Of a DNA stretch of 36,483 bases, positions 1 to 8,185 are shown piece by piece. The notes under the pieces are model-generated. The model saw only the letters and a program-made list of their open reading frames with translations, ran no database searches and was not told where the DNA came from. The stretch is taken from contig JANXVF010000175.1 in the NCBI GenBank assembly GCA_025351785.1, positions 1 through 36,483 on the forward strand. Direction: 5' to 3'. Each line of letters starts with the position of its first letter. Position 1 is the stretch's first letter. Both the position numbers and the translations under genes were made by a program. The stretch comes from Flavobacterium sp. Its GTDB lineage: Bacteria > Bacteroidota > Bacteroidia > Flavobacteriales > Flavobacteriaceae.

Positions 1-1025
1 TCGTTAAAGTTCATTTGAAAACCTTGATTGATGGTTTTAGAAATTACAGATGCATTGGTTTCTAATTTTTTTGCCAAATCAGTAAGCGTTAATTCAGGAT
101 TTTGGTATAATTTTTCTTTTTGAATTAGGATTTCAATTTTAGATTTCCAATGCTTAATTTCAGGCGAATTTGTTTCTTCAAATGTTTCGTGATCAATATC
201 AATTACAGTTTCTTCGGATATATTATCGGATGATAAAAGATAAATAGGCTGGTTGTTAAGTACTGATAATTTGAATGCAATTTTGGAAATAACCGCGTTG
301 CTATAGCCAGTTACTGCTATGTAATAAAGTACAATTGAAAACATCAAGAAAAACCACCATGTTCCTTGATAAGAATCTAAAATTGGAAAAAATATACTAG
401 CAAGAGTAAATCCCAATCGGATAAAAATCATACTTAAAAACGCAAATAAATAATTTCGAATCCATTTGAATAATAAATCATCAGCATTACTTGCCAATTG
501 TACGATTGTTTTTTTGTATTTAAAGTAATAACGCAAACTTAAACCAAAATAAATGGTCATTGATATAAATCCAGAATATTGATACCATTCATCAAAATCT
601 TTGTCGGCTTGATCTTCATAAAAATAATAACCGTGATAAATAAATTTGTCATAAACCCAAAAACCAAACAAAACCAATGTGTATAAAATTCCGGGCAAAA
701 AGTGTAAATAATCTTTTTTTGAAAGTTTAAACAAAGGATTTAACAGACTCTGAGTATAAAAAAAGATAATCGGACCAAGAAAAAATAATTGCTGAAATGG
801 TGTGTAAAATAGAATGTCTCTATAAGGTTGATTGTCATACCAACCAGCAAAGCCCAACATCCAAGGTGCAATAAATAAACTACATAAAAAGATAAAAAGG
901 CTCAACCAATAATTGGATTTATTTTCGGTTCTAATTGCCTTAATTAACAACAAAATACTATAAATAATACCTTGAATGAAGGAAATGAGTAGTAGCGAAC
1001 TGTAAAATCCGAATTGAAAAAGCAT
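1..1025 (-). CDS. AraC-type HTH regulator with membrane N-terminus (3' end cut by window)
   Basis: Reading the minus strand from the ATG at 1025, the frame stays open to base 1, giving about 341 codons before the window cuts it. The N-terminal two thirds is strongly hydrophobic and looks like six or seven membrane segments, starting MLFQFGFYSSLLLISFIQG. A soluble linker with DIDHETFEETNSPEIKHW follows, and then the first helices of an AraC-type HTH domain (LTLTDLAKKLETNASVISK). The second half of the DNA-binding domain lies outside the window. This layout matches Bacteroidota membrane-bound AraC-family regulators; the signal sensed is unknown. The gene is about 100 bases downstream of the YihY-family gene on the same strand. 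No exact TAnnTTTG box was seen ahead of it. Confidence 0.85.
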   Translation of the reverse strand, partial: MLFQFGFYSSLLLISFIQGIIYSILLLIKAIRTENKSNYWLSLFIFLCSLFIAPWMLGFAGWYDNQPYRDILFYTPFQQLFFLGPIIFFYTQSLLNPLFKLSKKDYLHFLPGILYTLVLFGFWVYDKFIYHGYYFYEDQADKDFDEWYQYSGFISMTIYFGLSLRYYFKYKKTIVQLASNADDLLFKWIRNYLFAFLSMIFIRLGFTLASIFFPILDSYQGTWWFFLMFSIVLYYIAVTGYSNAVISKIAFKLSVLNNQPIYLLSSDNISEETVIDIDHETFEETNSPEIKHWKSKIEILIQKEKLYQNPELTLTDLAKKLETNASVISKTINQGFQMNFN

Positions 1026-1126
1026 TGTGAAGTTTTTGTAAAAATAGTTATTTTTATATCTCAAAAAATTATTTTTATTGCAACTTCATTAAACTTAACA
1101 TTGATTAATTTTCCTACACCATTGTT

Positions 1127-2092
1127 CTACTCTTTAGAGTTCAAAACAACTTCGGCATCAGGTTTTGCTGTGTTTGGAAGTATTGCTACATCTTTTTCTT
1201 GTTCAGATTGTACAATGTAAACTGCATAATCTGCTGGTTCAATTCGTGCACCTGTAAATTCGGCATAAGTTTTTGTAAACTCTGCACCAAAATACAAAAT
1301 AGCCGCCGTGTAATAAACCCAAACTAAAATTATAATTAATGAACCTGCCGCGCCATAAGCCGAACCAGTACTAGTAAAATTTATATAAATTCCAATTAAA
1401 AATCGTCCAAGCATAAACAAACAAGCTGTAAAAAAAGCACCAGTTTTTACATCTTTCCATGCAATTTTTGCATCTGGAAGTACTTTGAAAATTACACCAA
1501 AAAGCGTCATGATAACTGTAAAACTTATGATAATATTGATTATTTGAAAGAATATAATCGTAACATTTGGAAAAAAATCTTTCAACCAATCACTCAACGC
1601 CAATAGTGCTCCATTTACAAGTAGTGAAACAATCAACAAAAATCCAAGTCCAACAATTAAAGAGGACGAAAGTAATCGGTCTTTTAAAATTTTTAGCCAA
1701 CCTCGTTTGGGTTTAGCTTTTACTTTCCAAATTAAATTGATAGAATCTTGAATGTCAACAAAAACGCTTGATGCACCAATAATCAGAGTTATTCCTCCAA
1801 TTATTACTGCTATTGATGTTTTTCCAGAGAGTTCCATGTTTTTGATAATGTCTTGTATTTGAGATGCGGCTTCGTTGCCAATAAGGCCATTTATTTCGCC
1901 AAAAACTTGACCTTGAATAGCATCACGTCCAAAAAAAATTCCAGCTAATGAAATCATTAAGAGTAATAGTGGAGCTAATGAAAAAACAGTGTAGTAAGAT
2001 AAAGAAGCACTTAATTTTAGCGCGCGATCATCTAAAAAATTAATGAAAGTTTCTTTAAGTAATCTAATTGCAATATTAAAAGTAAGTTTCAT
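1127..2092 (-). CDS. YihY/virulence factor BrkB family membrane protein
   Basis: Integral membrane protein of 321 residues in the YihY/BrkB family, once misnamed RNase BN; its transport role is not settled. An N-terminal SASLSYYTVFSLAPLLLLMI helix pair is followed by about five more hydrophobic segments and a charged C-terminal tail of roughly 40 residues. GSAYGAAGSLIIILVWVYY near the end is typical of the family. The frame can be extended to a TTG at 2116, but a TAnnTTTG promoter box overlaps that codon, so the ATG at 2092 is chosen. The regulator gene follows on the same strand after a 100-base gap, so co-transcription is possible. Confidence 0.85.
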   Translation of the reverse strand: MKLTFNIAIRLLKETFINFLDDRALKLSASLSYYTVFSLAPLLLLMISLAGIFFGRDAIQGQVFGEINGLIGNEAASQIQDIIKNMELSGKTSIAVIIGGITLIIGASSVFVDIQDSINLIWKVKAKPKRGWLKILKDRLLSSSLIVGLGFLLIVSLLVNGALLALSDWLKDFFPNVTIIFFQIINIIISFTVIMTLFGVIFKVLPDAKIAWKDVKTGAFFTACLFMLGRFLIGIYINFTSTGSAYGAAGSLIIILVWVYYTAAILYFGAEFTKTYAEFTGARIEPADYAVYIVQSEQEKDVAILPNTAKPDAEVVLNSKE

Positions 2093-2113
2093 TTCTAAAA
2101 AAGGCTTTAGTCG

Positions 2114-2121
2114 CAAAAGTA
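2114..2121 (-). promoter_or_regulatory. Putative -7 promoter box (TACTTTTG) for the YihY-family gene
   Basis: On the minus strand TACTTTTG matches the Bacteroidetes -7 consensus TAnnTTTG and ends 21 bases before the chosen ATG at 2092. It overlaps the alternative upstream TTG start, which argues against that start. No clear TTG -33 element was seen at the usual spacing. Confidence 0.5.
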
Positions 2122-2212
2122 ATTATTAGTTAATAAATAAAATTATATTATTTTGGTTATTTGTTGTCATATTCAAAGTAATGTTGAGATTTATTAATTG
2201 ATTTAAATATTG

Positions 2213-2220
2213 TAATTTTG
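2213..2220 (+). promoter_or_regulatory. Putative -7 promoter box (TAATTTTG) for dusB
   Basis: An exact TAnnTTTG match ends 16 bases before the dusB ATG. The nearest upstream TTG at 2184-2186 is 26 bases away, longer than usual, so only the -7 element is supported. Confidence 0.5.
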
Positions 2221-2236
2221 CTAAAAAATTTTATAA

Positions 2237-3229
2237 ATGCCCAAAATTGGCAATATAATATTACCAGATTTCCCATTATTACTTGCGCCGATGGAAGACG
2301 TAAGTGATCCTCCGTTTCGAAGATTATGTAAATTACATGGTGCTGATTTAATGTATTCTGAATTTATTTCTTCAGAAGGTTTGATACGTGATGCTATAAA
2401 GAGTCGACAAAAATTAGATATTTTTGATTATGAACGTCCAGTGGGAATTCAAATTTTTGGTGGTGATGAAGATGCAATGGAACAATCATCAAGAATCGTC
2501 GATGCAGTTCAACCTGATTTAGTAGATATAAATTTTGGTTGTCCTGTAAAAAAAGTAGTTTGCAAAGGCGCAGGCGCTGGAGTTTTAAAGGATGTAGATT
2601 TGATGATTCGTTTGACAAAAGCAGTTATTAAAGGAACAAATCTTCCTGTAACGGTAAAAACTCGTTTGGGTTGGGATGAAAACTCTATAAATATTGATGA
2701 GGTTGCTGAACGTTTGCAAGACATTGGTGTTCAAGCTTTAACAGTTCATGCTAGAACTCGTGCCCAAATGTATAAAGGTCATTCTGATTGGAGTCATATT
2801 GCTCGAGTGAAAAATAATCCTAGAATTACAATGCCAATTTTTGGAAACGGTGATATAGATTCGCCAGAAAAAGCATTAGAATATAAAAATAAATTCGGTC
2901 TTGACGGAATGATGGTAGGTCGTGCTGCTATTGGATATCCATGGATTTTTAACGAAATAAAGCATTATTTTGCCACAGGAGAATATCTACCAAAACCAAC
3001 AATTGCTGATAGAGTTGATGCTGCAAGAAATCATTTAACCTGGTCAATGGATTGGAAAGGCGAACGACTCGGAATTGTAGAAATGCGAAGACATTATACT
3101 AATTATTTTAAAGGAGTTCATGCTTTTAAAGATTATAAACAAAGGCTTGTAACTACAGATAATGCTTTTGAACTTTATGCTATTTTAAATGAAATTCAAG
3201 AAGTTTATGCTGACTTTCAGTTTGTATAA
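2237..3229 (+). CDS. dusB: tRNA-dihydrouridine synthase (DusB type)
   Basis: Flavin enzyme that reduces specific uridines in tRNA D-loops to dihydrouridine. The 330-residue protein begins with the family's PLLLAPMEDVSDPPFRRL strand. It carries NFGCPVKKVV, whose Cys at about residue 102 is the likely catalytic acid, then VKTRLGW and the FMN-phosphate region GNGDIDSPE followed by MVGRAAIGYPWIF. Length and motif order are normal. The gene is monocistronic and ends 4 bases from the convergent permease gene with no visible terminator between. Assignment to the DusB subgroup rather than another Dus type is by overall resemblance. Confidence 0.93.
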   Translation: MPKIGNIILPDFPLLLAPMEDVSDPPFRRLCKLHGADLMYSEFISSEGLIRDAIKSRQKLDIFDYERPVGIQIFGGDEDAMEQSSRIVDAVQPDLVDINFGCPVKKVVCKGAGAGVLKDVDLMIRLTKAVIKGTNLPVTVKTRLGWDENSINIDEVAERLQDIGVQALTVHARTRAQMYKGHSDWSHIARVKNNPRITMPIFGNGDIDSPEKALEYKNKFGLDGMMVGRAAIGYPWIFNEIKHYFATGEYLPKPTIADRVDAARNHLTWSMDWKGERLGIVEMRRHYTNYFKGVHAFKDYKQRLVTTDNAFELYAILNEIQEVYADFQFV

Positions 3230-3233
3230 TTTG

Positions 3234-4433
3234 CTATCCTAATAATTTTTTAGTTACCCGACTACTCGCTATTAAGCTTGATATAAATCCAAGTGAAACT
3301 ATTGTAGCAAAGACTATCATTATGTTTTGAAAGCTAAAAACCACAGGATAAGGTAGTGTTGGGGTAATCATTATAAATTGAAATTGTTGCTGAGCTTCGA
3401 CAATAATAGTGCCTAGAATTAATCCTATTATTCCACCATAAATGCTTAGTAAAGTCCCTTGAAGTAAAAATATTTTACGTAGGTTTTTAATTTCTGCTCC
3501 TAGGTGTAATAGCGTTTTAAGATTTTCTTTTTTGTCTAAAATCATCATTATTAAAGCACCAATAAGATTAAAAAGAGCAATAATTATTACTAAAGTGAAA
3601 ATTAAATAAACTGCAATATTCTCGGTATTTAGCATTTTATATAAGGTCGCATTTAGTGCAGCTCTCGTTTTAACCTCTATTTGTGAGTTAAAGATTTTTT
3701 GAATTTGAGAAATAATTTTAGTCTCATCAGTGTTAGAATTTATTTTAAACTCAATACCCGATATTTGATTGGTTTTATACGATAGTAATTGTTGGGTTAA
3801 ACCCAAATCGGCAAAAACATATTTTGAATCCAACTCTTCGCTAATGGCATAAATTCCAACTGGTATAAGAACTTCTTTATTAAAAGCTTCTTCAGGACTC
3901 GTGATATTTCCCCTACCTGGTTTAGGCACAAAAACTTCAAAAGGGTTATTAAAATCAAATAATCCTACAGACAATTTTTCTGAAATTCCGTAACCAATAA
4001 CTACTTGATAAGTATCTGGTTTTAACCAAAAACCATTAAATAATTTTTGAGAAGATTTATTTACAGAAGCAAAATTTTTATCAATACCTTTTAAATAACT
4101 AACCTGTTGTTTGCCATCGAATGAAAATAGAACACGCTCTTCAATAATTTTACTGAAACTGACAACTCCATCAATTTTTTTTAGTTGATTTTCTTGTTTT
4201 TTTGTAATAAAAAATGATTTACCCGATTTTGGATTTGCTTTTAAATCTGGATCAAAATCGTTAGAAAATGATAAGCTAAAAACTCGCAAACCACTAAAAA
4301 CAGATAAAACTACAAACAAAGCAAGTGCACCTACAATAATTCCCATTGAAGCAATTCGGGTAATAATGTTGATAGCATTATTTCTACTTTTACTAAAAAT
4401 ATACCTTTTGGCGATATAAAGTGGGAAGTTCAC
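3234..4433 (-). CDS. LolC/LolE-like ABC transporter permease (FtsX domain)
   Basis: Permease of 399 residues resembling LolC/LolE, which extract lipoproteins from the inner membrane for delivery to the outer membrane. It starts MNFPLYIAKRYIFSKSR, then a membrane helix at about 25-47, a periplasmic domain of roughly 220 residues, and three C-terminal helices typical of FtsX-type permeases. The start codon directly follows the rbfA stop with no gap, so the two are almost certainly co-transcribed and perhaps translationally coupled. No LolD-type ATPase is nearby, so the ATPase must be encoded elsewhere. Whether it acts as LolC, LolE or a combined form cannot be told from sequence alone. Confidence 0.85.
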   Translation of the reverse strand: MNFPLYIAKRYIFSKSRNNAINIITRIASMGIIVGALALFVVLSVFSGLRVFSLSFSNDFDPDLKANPKSGKSFFITKKQENQLKKIDGVVSFSKIIEERVLFSFDGKQQVSYLKGIDKNFASVNKSSQKLFNGFWLKPDTYQVVIGYGISEKLSVGLFDFNNPFEVFVPKPGRGNITSPEEAFNKEVLIPVGIYAISEELDSKYVFADLGLTQQLLSYKTNQISGIEFKINSNTDETKIISQIQKIFNSQIEVKTRAALNATLYKMLNTENIAVYLIFTLVIIIALFNLIGALIMMILDKKENLKTLLHLGAEIKNLRKIFLLQGTLLSIYGGIIGLILGTIIVEAQQQFQFIMITPTLPYPVVFSFQNIMIVFATIVSLGFISSLIASSRVTKKLLG

Positions 4434-4826
4434 TTACGATTTTTTACGTTTTTCTAAAAGTTCTCTGTTTTCAATAGGATTTTCTTTTCCCGAAAGTGCA
4501 TTGTCAATTTTTTCTATATAATCTAGAGAATCATCGATATAAAAAGATAGATTGGGAACTTTTCGTAATTGTAATTTAACACGTTGCGATAAATCGTGTT
4601 TGATAAGAGGCATATTTGATTTTACAGCTGCTAGAATTTCAGGAGCTTTTTCTTGAGGAAACACACTTAGATAAACTCTAGCAACACCTAAATCGGTAGT
4701 AACTATTACTTTTGAAACTGAAATTATTAAGTTTGTTAAACCATTTTTACGTACTTCTCCTTGAAGAATATCAACCAAATCATTCTGAAGAACACTGCCT
4801 ATTTTTTTTTGTCTATTAGTTTCCAT
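4434..4826 (-). CDS. rbfA: 30S ribosome-binding factor A
   Basis: RbfA is a KH-fold factor that binds the immature 30S subunit and helps 16S rRNA 5'-end maturation and cold adaptation. The start METNRQKKIGSVLQNDLVDI is chosen over an ATG at 4841 because a TAnnTTTG box lies inside that upstream extension. This gives 130 residues, with VSKVIVTTDLGVARVYLSVF as the KH-like core and a short charged tail. Only 4 bases separate the box from the ATG, so the message may be leaderless. It heads a two-gene unit with the LolCE-like permease. Confidence 0.92.
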   Translation of the reverse strand: METNRQKKIGSVLQNDLVDILQGEVRKNGLTNLIISVSKVIVTTDLGVARVYLSVFPQEKAPEILAAVKSNMPLIKHDLSQRVKLQLRKVPNLSFYIDDSLDYIEKIDNALSGKENPIENRELLEKRKKS

Positions 4827-4830
4827 TGTA

Positions 4831-4838
4831 CAAAAATA
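4831..4838 (-). promoter_or_regulatory. Putative -7 promoter box (TATTTTTG) for rbfA
   Basis: Exact TAnnTTTG on the minus strand with only TACA between it and the rbfA ATG. If real, transcription would begin at or next to the start codon. It also decides the start, because the in-frame ATG at 4841 would lie upstream of the promoter box. Confidence 0.5.
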
Positions 4839-4886
4839 CATTATTTTTTTTTGTATCTTTTTAATACAATTGGTTATAACTTGTGC

Positions 4887-5309
4887 TTAATTTGAAACTC
4901 TAATTATATTTCCGTTAACTTCGACTCTGTATTGTTTTAAAGGATATTGTTTTCCAGGAGCCAGACCCGTAAACATATTGTAAAGTGCATTATCGCAAGA
5001 GCATTTTGCATTAATTCCGTTGGTGATTAATGCAGAACACGATGCTAAATTCTGGTTAGGACAACCGCCATCGAATGCATTATAACCGCTACCAGTATTA
5101 AAAACTATAATTCCATTTGAAGGTCCGTTTCCAGGATATGCCTTGACTGAATTACTTGCAAAAGTCACATTATTATAAGTTGGCAAACTTGTATTTATAT
5201 CAATCGAAAAAGCATAATTTGGCAAATATGGGTTTTCATTACTGTATTTATCTTTGTGACAACTTAAAATTAGTGTGAGCAAAACAAATAATGATAATAA
5301 TTTTTTCAT
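4887..5309 (-). CDS. Rieske-like lipoprotein lacking the His ligands
   Basis: Putative lipoprotein of 140 residues. The signal peptide ends LTLILSC with the lipidated Cys at 17. The C-terminal half follows a Rieske-fold pattern: C83-x-N85, 17 residues, then C103-x-x-D106, followed by YPLKQYRVEVNGNIIRV. The Rieske consensus is C-x-H, 15-17 residues, C-x-x-H, so both cluster-binding His are replaced (by Asn and Asp). C91 and C105 sit close to the usual disulfide pair. The fold is probably kept while the 2Fe-2S cluster is probably lost, so this is likely not a redox protein. Function is unknown. It is divergent from greA and separated from rbfA by about 60 bases. Confidence 0.75.
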   Translation of the reverse strand: MKKLLSLFVLLTLILSCHKDKYSNENPYLPNYAFSIDINTSLPTYNNVTFASNSVKAYPGNGPSNGIIVFNTGSGYNAFDGGCPNQNLASCSALITNGINAKCSCDNALYNMFTGLAPGKQYPLKQYRVEVNGNIIRVSN

Positions 5310-5370
5310 TTTAAATGGTATAAATAATAGGTTCAGAAAAATAAATTAAGTAAATTTGATTATTATTTTA

Positions 5371-5378
5371 CAAAAATA
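5371..5378 (-). promoter_or_regulatory. Possible -7 box (TATTTTTG) for the Rieske-like lipoprotein gene
   Basis: Exact TAnnTTTG on the minus strand, giving a leader of about 60 bases. A second match, TAAATTTG, lies at 5392-5399 on the same strand. In such AT-rich DNA one of the two could be chance. Confidence 0.35.
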
Positions 5379-5399
5379 AGAATTTAATATACAAATTTA

Positions 5400-5407
5400 T
5401 ATCTTTG
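5400..5407 (+). promoter_or_regulatory. Orphan -7 box (TATCTTTG) just upstream of a terminator hairpin
   Basis: Exact TAnnTTTG on the plus strand. The terminator-like hairpin starts 7 bases downstream, so any transcript would be only about 30 bases unless the hairpin is bypassed. The next gene in this direction is greA at 5537. Confidence 0.35.
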
Positions 5408-5414
5408 AAAAAAG

Positions 5415-5440
5415 AAATCCCGTCCTGATGGGATTTTTTC
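5415..5440 (+). terminator. Terminator-like hairpin between two divergent genes
   Basis: The arms AAATCCC (5415-5421) and GGGATTT (5430-5436) enclose an 8-base loop and are followed by TTTTTTC. The minus strand also has a T-rich run after the stem, so it could act both ways. Its position is odd, since the lipoprotein gene and greA both point away from it. Confidence 0.6.
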
Positions 5441-5536
5441 TATTTTACAATAACGACTAAATTCAAATTATAATATAATAAATAAAAAATATCTTCGATT
5501 TAAAGATAAAAATCAAAGACAAACAGAAACATAATT

Positions 5537-6013
5537 ATGACTAATATATCTTATTACACAGCAGAGGGATTAAAGAAATTAAAAGAAGAACTTGATTATT
5601 TAAAAAGTGTTATGCGACCAAAAGCTTCTCAAGATATTGCAGAAGCAAGAGATAAAGGCGATTTGTCGGAAAATGCAGAATATGATGCGGCAAAAGAAGC
5701 TCAGGGAATGCTCGAGATGAGAATTTCAAAGTTAGAAGAAGTACATTCTAACGCCAGATTGATTGACGAATCTACTCTTGATGTTTCAAAAGTTTTAGTG
5801 CTATCGAATGTAAAAATTAAAAATCAAGCCAATGGCATGGAATTAAAATATACACTAGTTGCAGAAAGTGAAGCCGATTTAAAAACAGGAAAAATTTCTG
5901 TAACATCTCCAATAGGTCACGGATTATTGGGAAAATCAGTTGGAGAAATAGCTGAGATTACTGTGCCTAATGGAACTTTGAAATTTGAAATTCTTGAAAT
6001 TTCTAGAGACTAA
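5537..6013 (+). CDS. greA: Transcription elongation factor GreA
   Basis: GreA enters the RNA polymerase secondary channel and stimulates cleavage of backtracked RNA. The 158-residue product has the N-terminal coiled-coil with ARDKGDLSENAEYDAAKEAQ, which includes the acidic tip residues, and the C-terminal FKBP-like domain ending SPIGHGLLGKSVGEIAEI. Length is normal. A near match to the -7 box, TATCTTCG, lies at 5490-5497. The HIT gene starts 16 bases after its stop, so the two are probably co-transcribed. Confidence 0.96.
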   Translation: MTNISYYTAEGLKKLKEELDYLKSVMRPKASQDIAEARDKGDLSENAEYDAAKEAQGMLEMRISKLEEVHSNARLIDESTLDVSKVLVLSNVKIKNQANGMELKYTLVAESEADLKTGKISVTSPIGHGLLGKSVGEIAEITVPNGTLKFEILEISRD

Positions 6014-6029
6014 CGAAATCTGTATTTAT

Positions 6030-6428
6030 ATGTCAACGCTATTTTCTAAAATAATAAACGGAGAATTACCTTGTAATAAAATTGCAGAAGATGATAATTT
6101 TTTGGCATTTTTAGATGTCAATCCAAATGCGGTAGGTCATACACTTTGCATACCAAAGCAAGAAATAAATAAGTTATTCGATTTAGAAGACAACTTTTAT
6201 ATTGATTTAATGCTATTTGCAAAAAAAGTTGCATTTGCCCTCGAAAAAACTATTCCGTGTAAGCGAATAGGCATGGCAGTTATCGGACTAGAAGTTCCTC
6301 ATGCCCATATACATCTAATTCCATTAAATGATATGAATGAAATGCGTTTTGAAAATAAGGTTTCGATGACTCAAAATGAATTTGAAGATTTGGCATTCGC
6401 AATAAGAATGAACTTAAATCCTGCTTAA
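6030..6428 (+). CDS. HIT family nucleotide-binding protein
   Basis: Histidine-triad protein of 132 residues, most likely a purine nucleoside phosphoramidase or dinucleotide hydrolase of the HINT/FHIT superfamily. It starts MSTLFSKIINGELPCNKIAE, has NPNAVGHTLCIPK in the middle, and the signature HAHIHLIPL near the C-terminus. The frame is open back to 5985, but that overlaps greA and lacks family resemblance, so the ATG at 6030 is chosen. The physiological substrate is not known for this subgroup. It is convergent with the histidine kinase gene, with 8 bases between the stops. Confidence 0.92.
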   Translation: MSTLFSKIINGELPCNKIAEDDNFLAFLDVNPNAVGHTLCIPKQEINKLFDLEDNFYIDLMLFAKKVAFALEKTIPCKRIGMAVIGLEVPHAHIHLIPLNDMNEMRFENKVSMTQNEFEDLAFAIRMNLNPA

Positions 6429-6436
6429 AAGTAATT

Positions 6437-7588
6437 TTATTTAGTTTTTTTAAAGCTAATAAGCATCGTTGTGCCTTTTCCAATTTCAGAATTCAAAACT
6501 TTTATTTTACCTTTATGATATTCTTCAACTATTCGTTTAGTTAATGATAATCCTAAACCCCAGCCTCTTTTTTTTGTTGTAAAGCCAGGTTCAAAAATAC
6601 TCTTAAATTGATTTTTTGGAATCCCTTTTCCAGTATCTGATACTTTTATTCTGACACTATTTGTATCATTTTCAATACTAATTTTCAAGCTACCTTTGCC
6701 TTTCATCGCGTCAATTGAATTTTTAATCAAATTTTCGATAGTCCAGCTATGTAATGCTGAGTTTATAGACACAAAAATAGGAACTTTAGGTGCTTTGAAA
6801 CTAAATTCTACTTGTTTTGAAAACCTAGATTTTAAATAATCAAAAGATTGTCGTGTTTCTTCAATTAAATCTTTAATTTCAAGTATAGGTTCAGAGCCTA
6901 TTTTAGAAAATCTATCGGTAATTGTTTGAAGTCTGTTGATGTCTTTTTCAATTTCTGAAATTATAGTTTGATCAACATTATCTGCTTTCATAATTTCAAG
7001 CCAACCTATCAATGAAGAAAGTGGTGTGCCGATTTGATGTGCAGTTTCTTTAGCCATTCCAGCCCAAAGTTTGTTTTGAGTTGAAATTTTTGTGCTTCGA
7101 TAAAAATTATAAACGACAGTGCCAAAAAGAAAAATTATAAGTAATAATGCAATTGGATAATATTTAAGTTTATTGATAAGTGATGAATTCCCATAGTATA
7201 AATATTGAAATTTACCTTTGACATATTCAATCTTGATGGGTTCATTTTCAGTTTTTAATTGTTTAAGAAATTTTTCCAATCGGATTGAATCTTTAGCTAC
7301 ATAATCTTCAATATTTGCATTATTTATGATAGCATTATTTTCGGTAAGAATTAAAGGGATTGTTTTGTTCTTGCTAAAAATTTCAAGATTAAGTTCAATA
7401 TTATCCGATTCTAAGTTTGCATTTAAAAGTGATTTTTGAGCCGATGCCCAAACCTGCATTTTCAAACGTTCTTCGTTCTTAAATATTTGGAAAAAAGTAT
7501 AGGTATTCCAAAGTATTAAAAGAACAATAAAGAATGAAGCAATAATAATTATCCAACGGGTAGTGTTTCGATTATCAGAAAATTGCAT
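6437..7588 (-). CDS. Orphan sensor histidine kinase
   Basis: Membrane sensor kinase of 383 residues. TM1 is at about 12-30, a sensor domain of about 110 residues follows, TM2 is at about 143-162, and then the kinase core. The H-box is ETAHQIGTPLSSLIGW with phospho-acceptor His184. The N-box is ENLIKNSIDAM (285-295), G1 is DTGKGI (318-323) and G2 is GWGLGLSLTKRI (342-353). All catalytic motifs are intact. No response regulator gene adjoins it, so the partner must lie elsewhere. It sits 60 bases downstream of rimM on the same strand and could be carried on the rpsP-rimM transcript. The stimulus is unknown. Confidence 0.92.
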   Translation of the reverse strand: MQFSDNRNTTRWIIIIASFFIVLLILWNTYTFFQIFKNEERLKMQVWASAQKSLLNANLESDNIELNLEIFSKNKTIPLILTENNAIINNANIEDYVAKDSIRLEKFLKQLKTENEPIKIEYVKGKFQYLYYGNSSLINKLKYYPIALLLIIFLFGTVVYNFYRSTKISTQNKLWAGMAKETAHQIGTPLSSLIGWLEIMKADNVDQTIISEIEKDINRLQTITDRFSKIGSEPILEIKDLIEETRQSFDYLKSRFSKQVEFSFKAPKVPIFVSINSALHSWTIENLIKNSIDAMKGKGSLKISIENDTNSVRIKVSDTGKGIPKNQFKSIFEPGFTTKKRGWGLGLSLTKRIVEEYHKGKIKVLNSEIGKGTTMLISFKKTK

Positions 7589-7648
7589 TATTTTTTTGCT
7601 AAATATAATAAAATTTAGTCTAATTCATAAAACATCTTTAAGTGAGTT

Positions 7649-8173
7649 TTAGAGATACATTTCAACTAAACCCTCTGGAAGATCCATTATTACTTTTTTG
7701 TTTTCTCGATCAATTTTTATTAAAAACTGGTCAATCATTGGAATAAGCATTTCTATTTCGCCATTAATAACCTCAAAAAGCGGTTGCGCCACAGTATCAT
7801 TTATTGAAACAATTTTTCCAAAAATGCCTACCCTTAAATCTTCTATTTCAAAACCGATTACTTCGTGAAAATAAAATTTATTACCTTCAAGTTTTTGCAA
7901 CATTGTTAAAGGGAGATAAATTGAAGATCCTATCAATTTATCTGCCTCGTCTTCGTTAAATACATCTTCAAATTGAACCCTAAGAAAATCATTTTTGTGA
8001 AGCGAAGAATTTAAAATAAAATATGGAACCAAGTTTTTGTTGCATTCAACAAAAACTGATTCCATATTTTGATATAATTCGGGTTCATCAGTGTCTAAAT
8101 AAACAAGGACTTCCCCTTTAAAACTAAACTTTTTAGCAATTTTGCCTAGATAGAAACAATCTTCTTTCTGCAT
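7649..8173 (-). CDS. rimM: Ribosome maturation factor RimM
   Basis: RimM helps assemble the 30S head near ribosomal protein S19. The 174-residue product begins MQKEDCFYLGKIAKKFSFKG, the family's N-terminal barrel, followed by a PRC-barrel half with FYFHEVIGFEIEDL and LIPMIDQFL. A TTG three codons further upstream could extend the frame, but the ATG at 8173 matches the family. It follows rpsP by 12 bases, the usual pairing. trmD and rplS, which complete this operon in many bacteria, are missing here; a histidine kinase follows instead. Confidence 0.95.
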   Translation of the reverse strand: MQKEDCFYLGKIAKKFSFKGEVLVYLDTDEPELYQNMESVFVECNKNLVPYFILNSSLHKNDFLRVQFEDVFNEDEADKLIGSSIYLPLTMLQKLEGNKFYFHEVIGFEIEDLRVGIFGKIVSINDTVAQPLFEVINGEIEMLIPMIDQFLIKIDRENKKVIMDLPEGLVEMYL

Positions 8174-8185
8174 CAATGTCAAAAA

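Noticed and set aside
1014..1220. Plus-strand open frame across the regulator/YihY-family gap
   Set aside because: It lies antisense to the 3' end of the YihY-family gene and the 5' end of the regulator, has no recognisable domain and no promoter box.
3229..3234. Terminator between dusB and the convergent permease gene
   Set aside because: The gap is 4 bases and no stem with a T run was found in either gene end.
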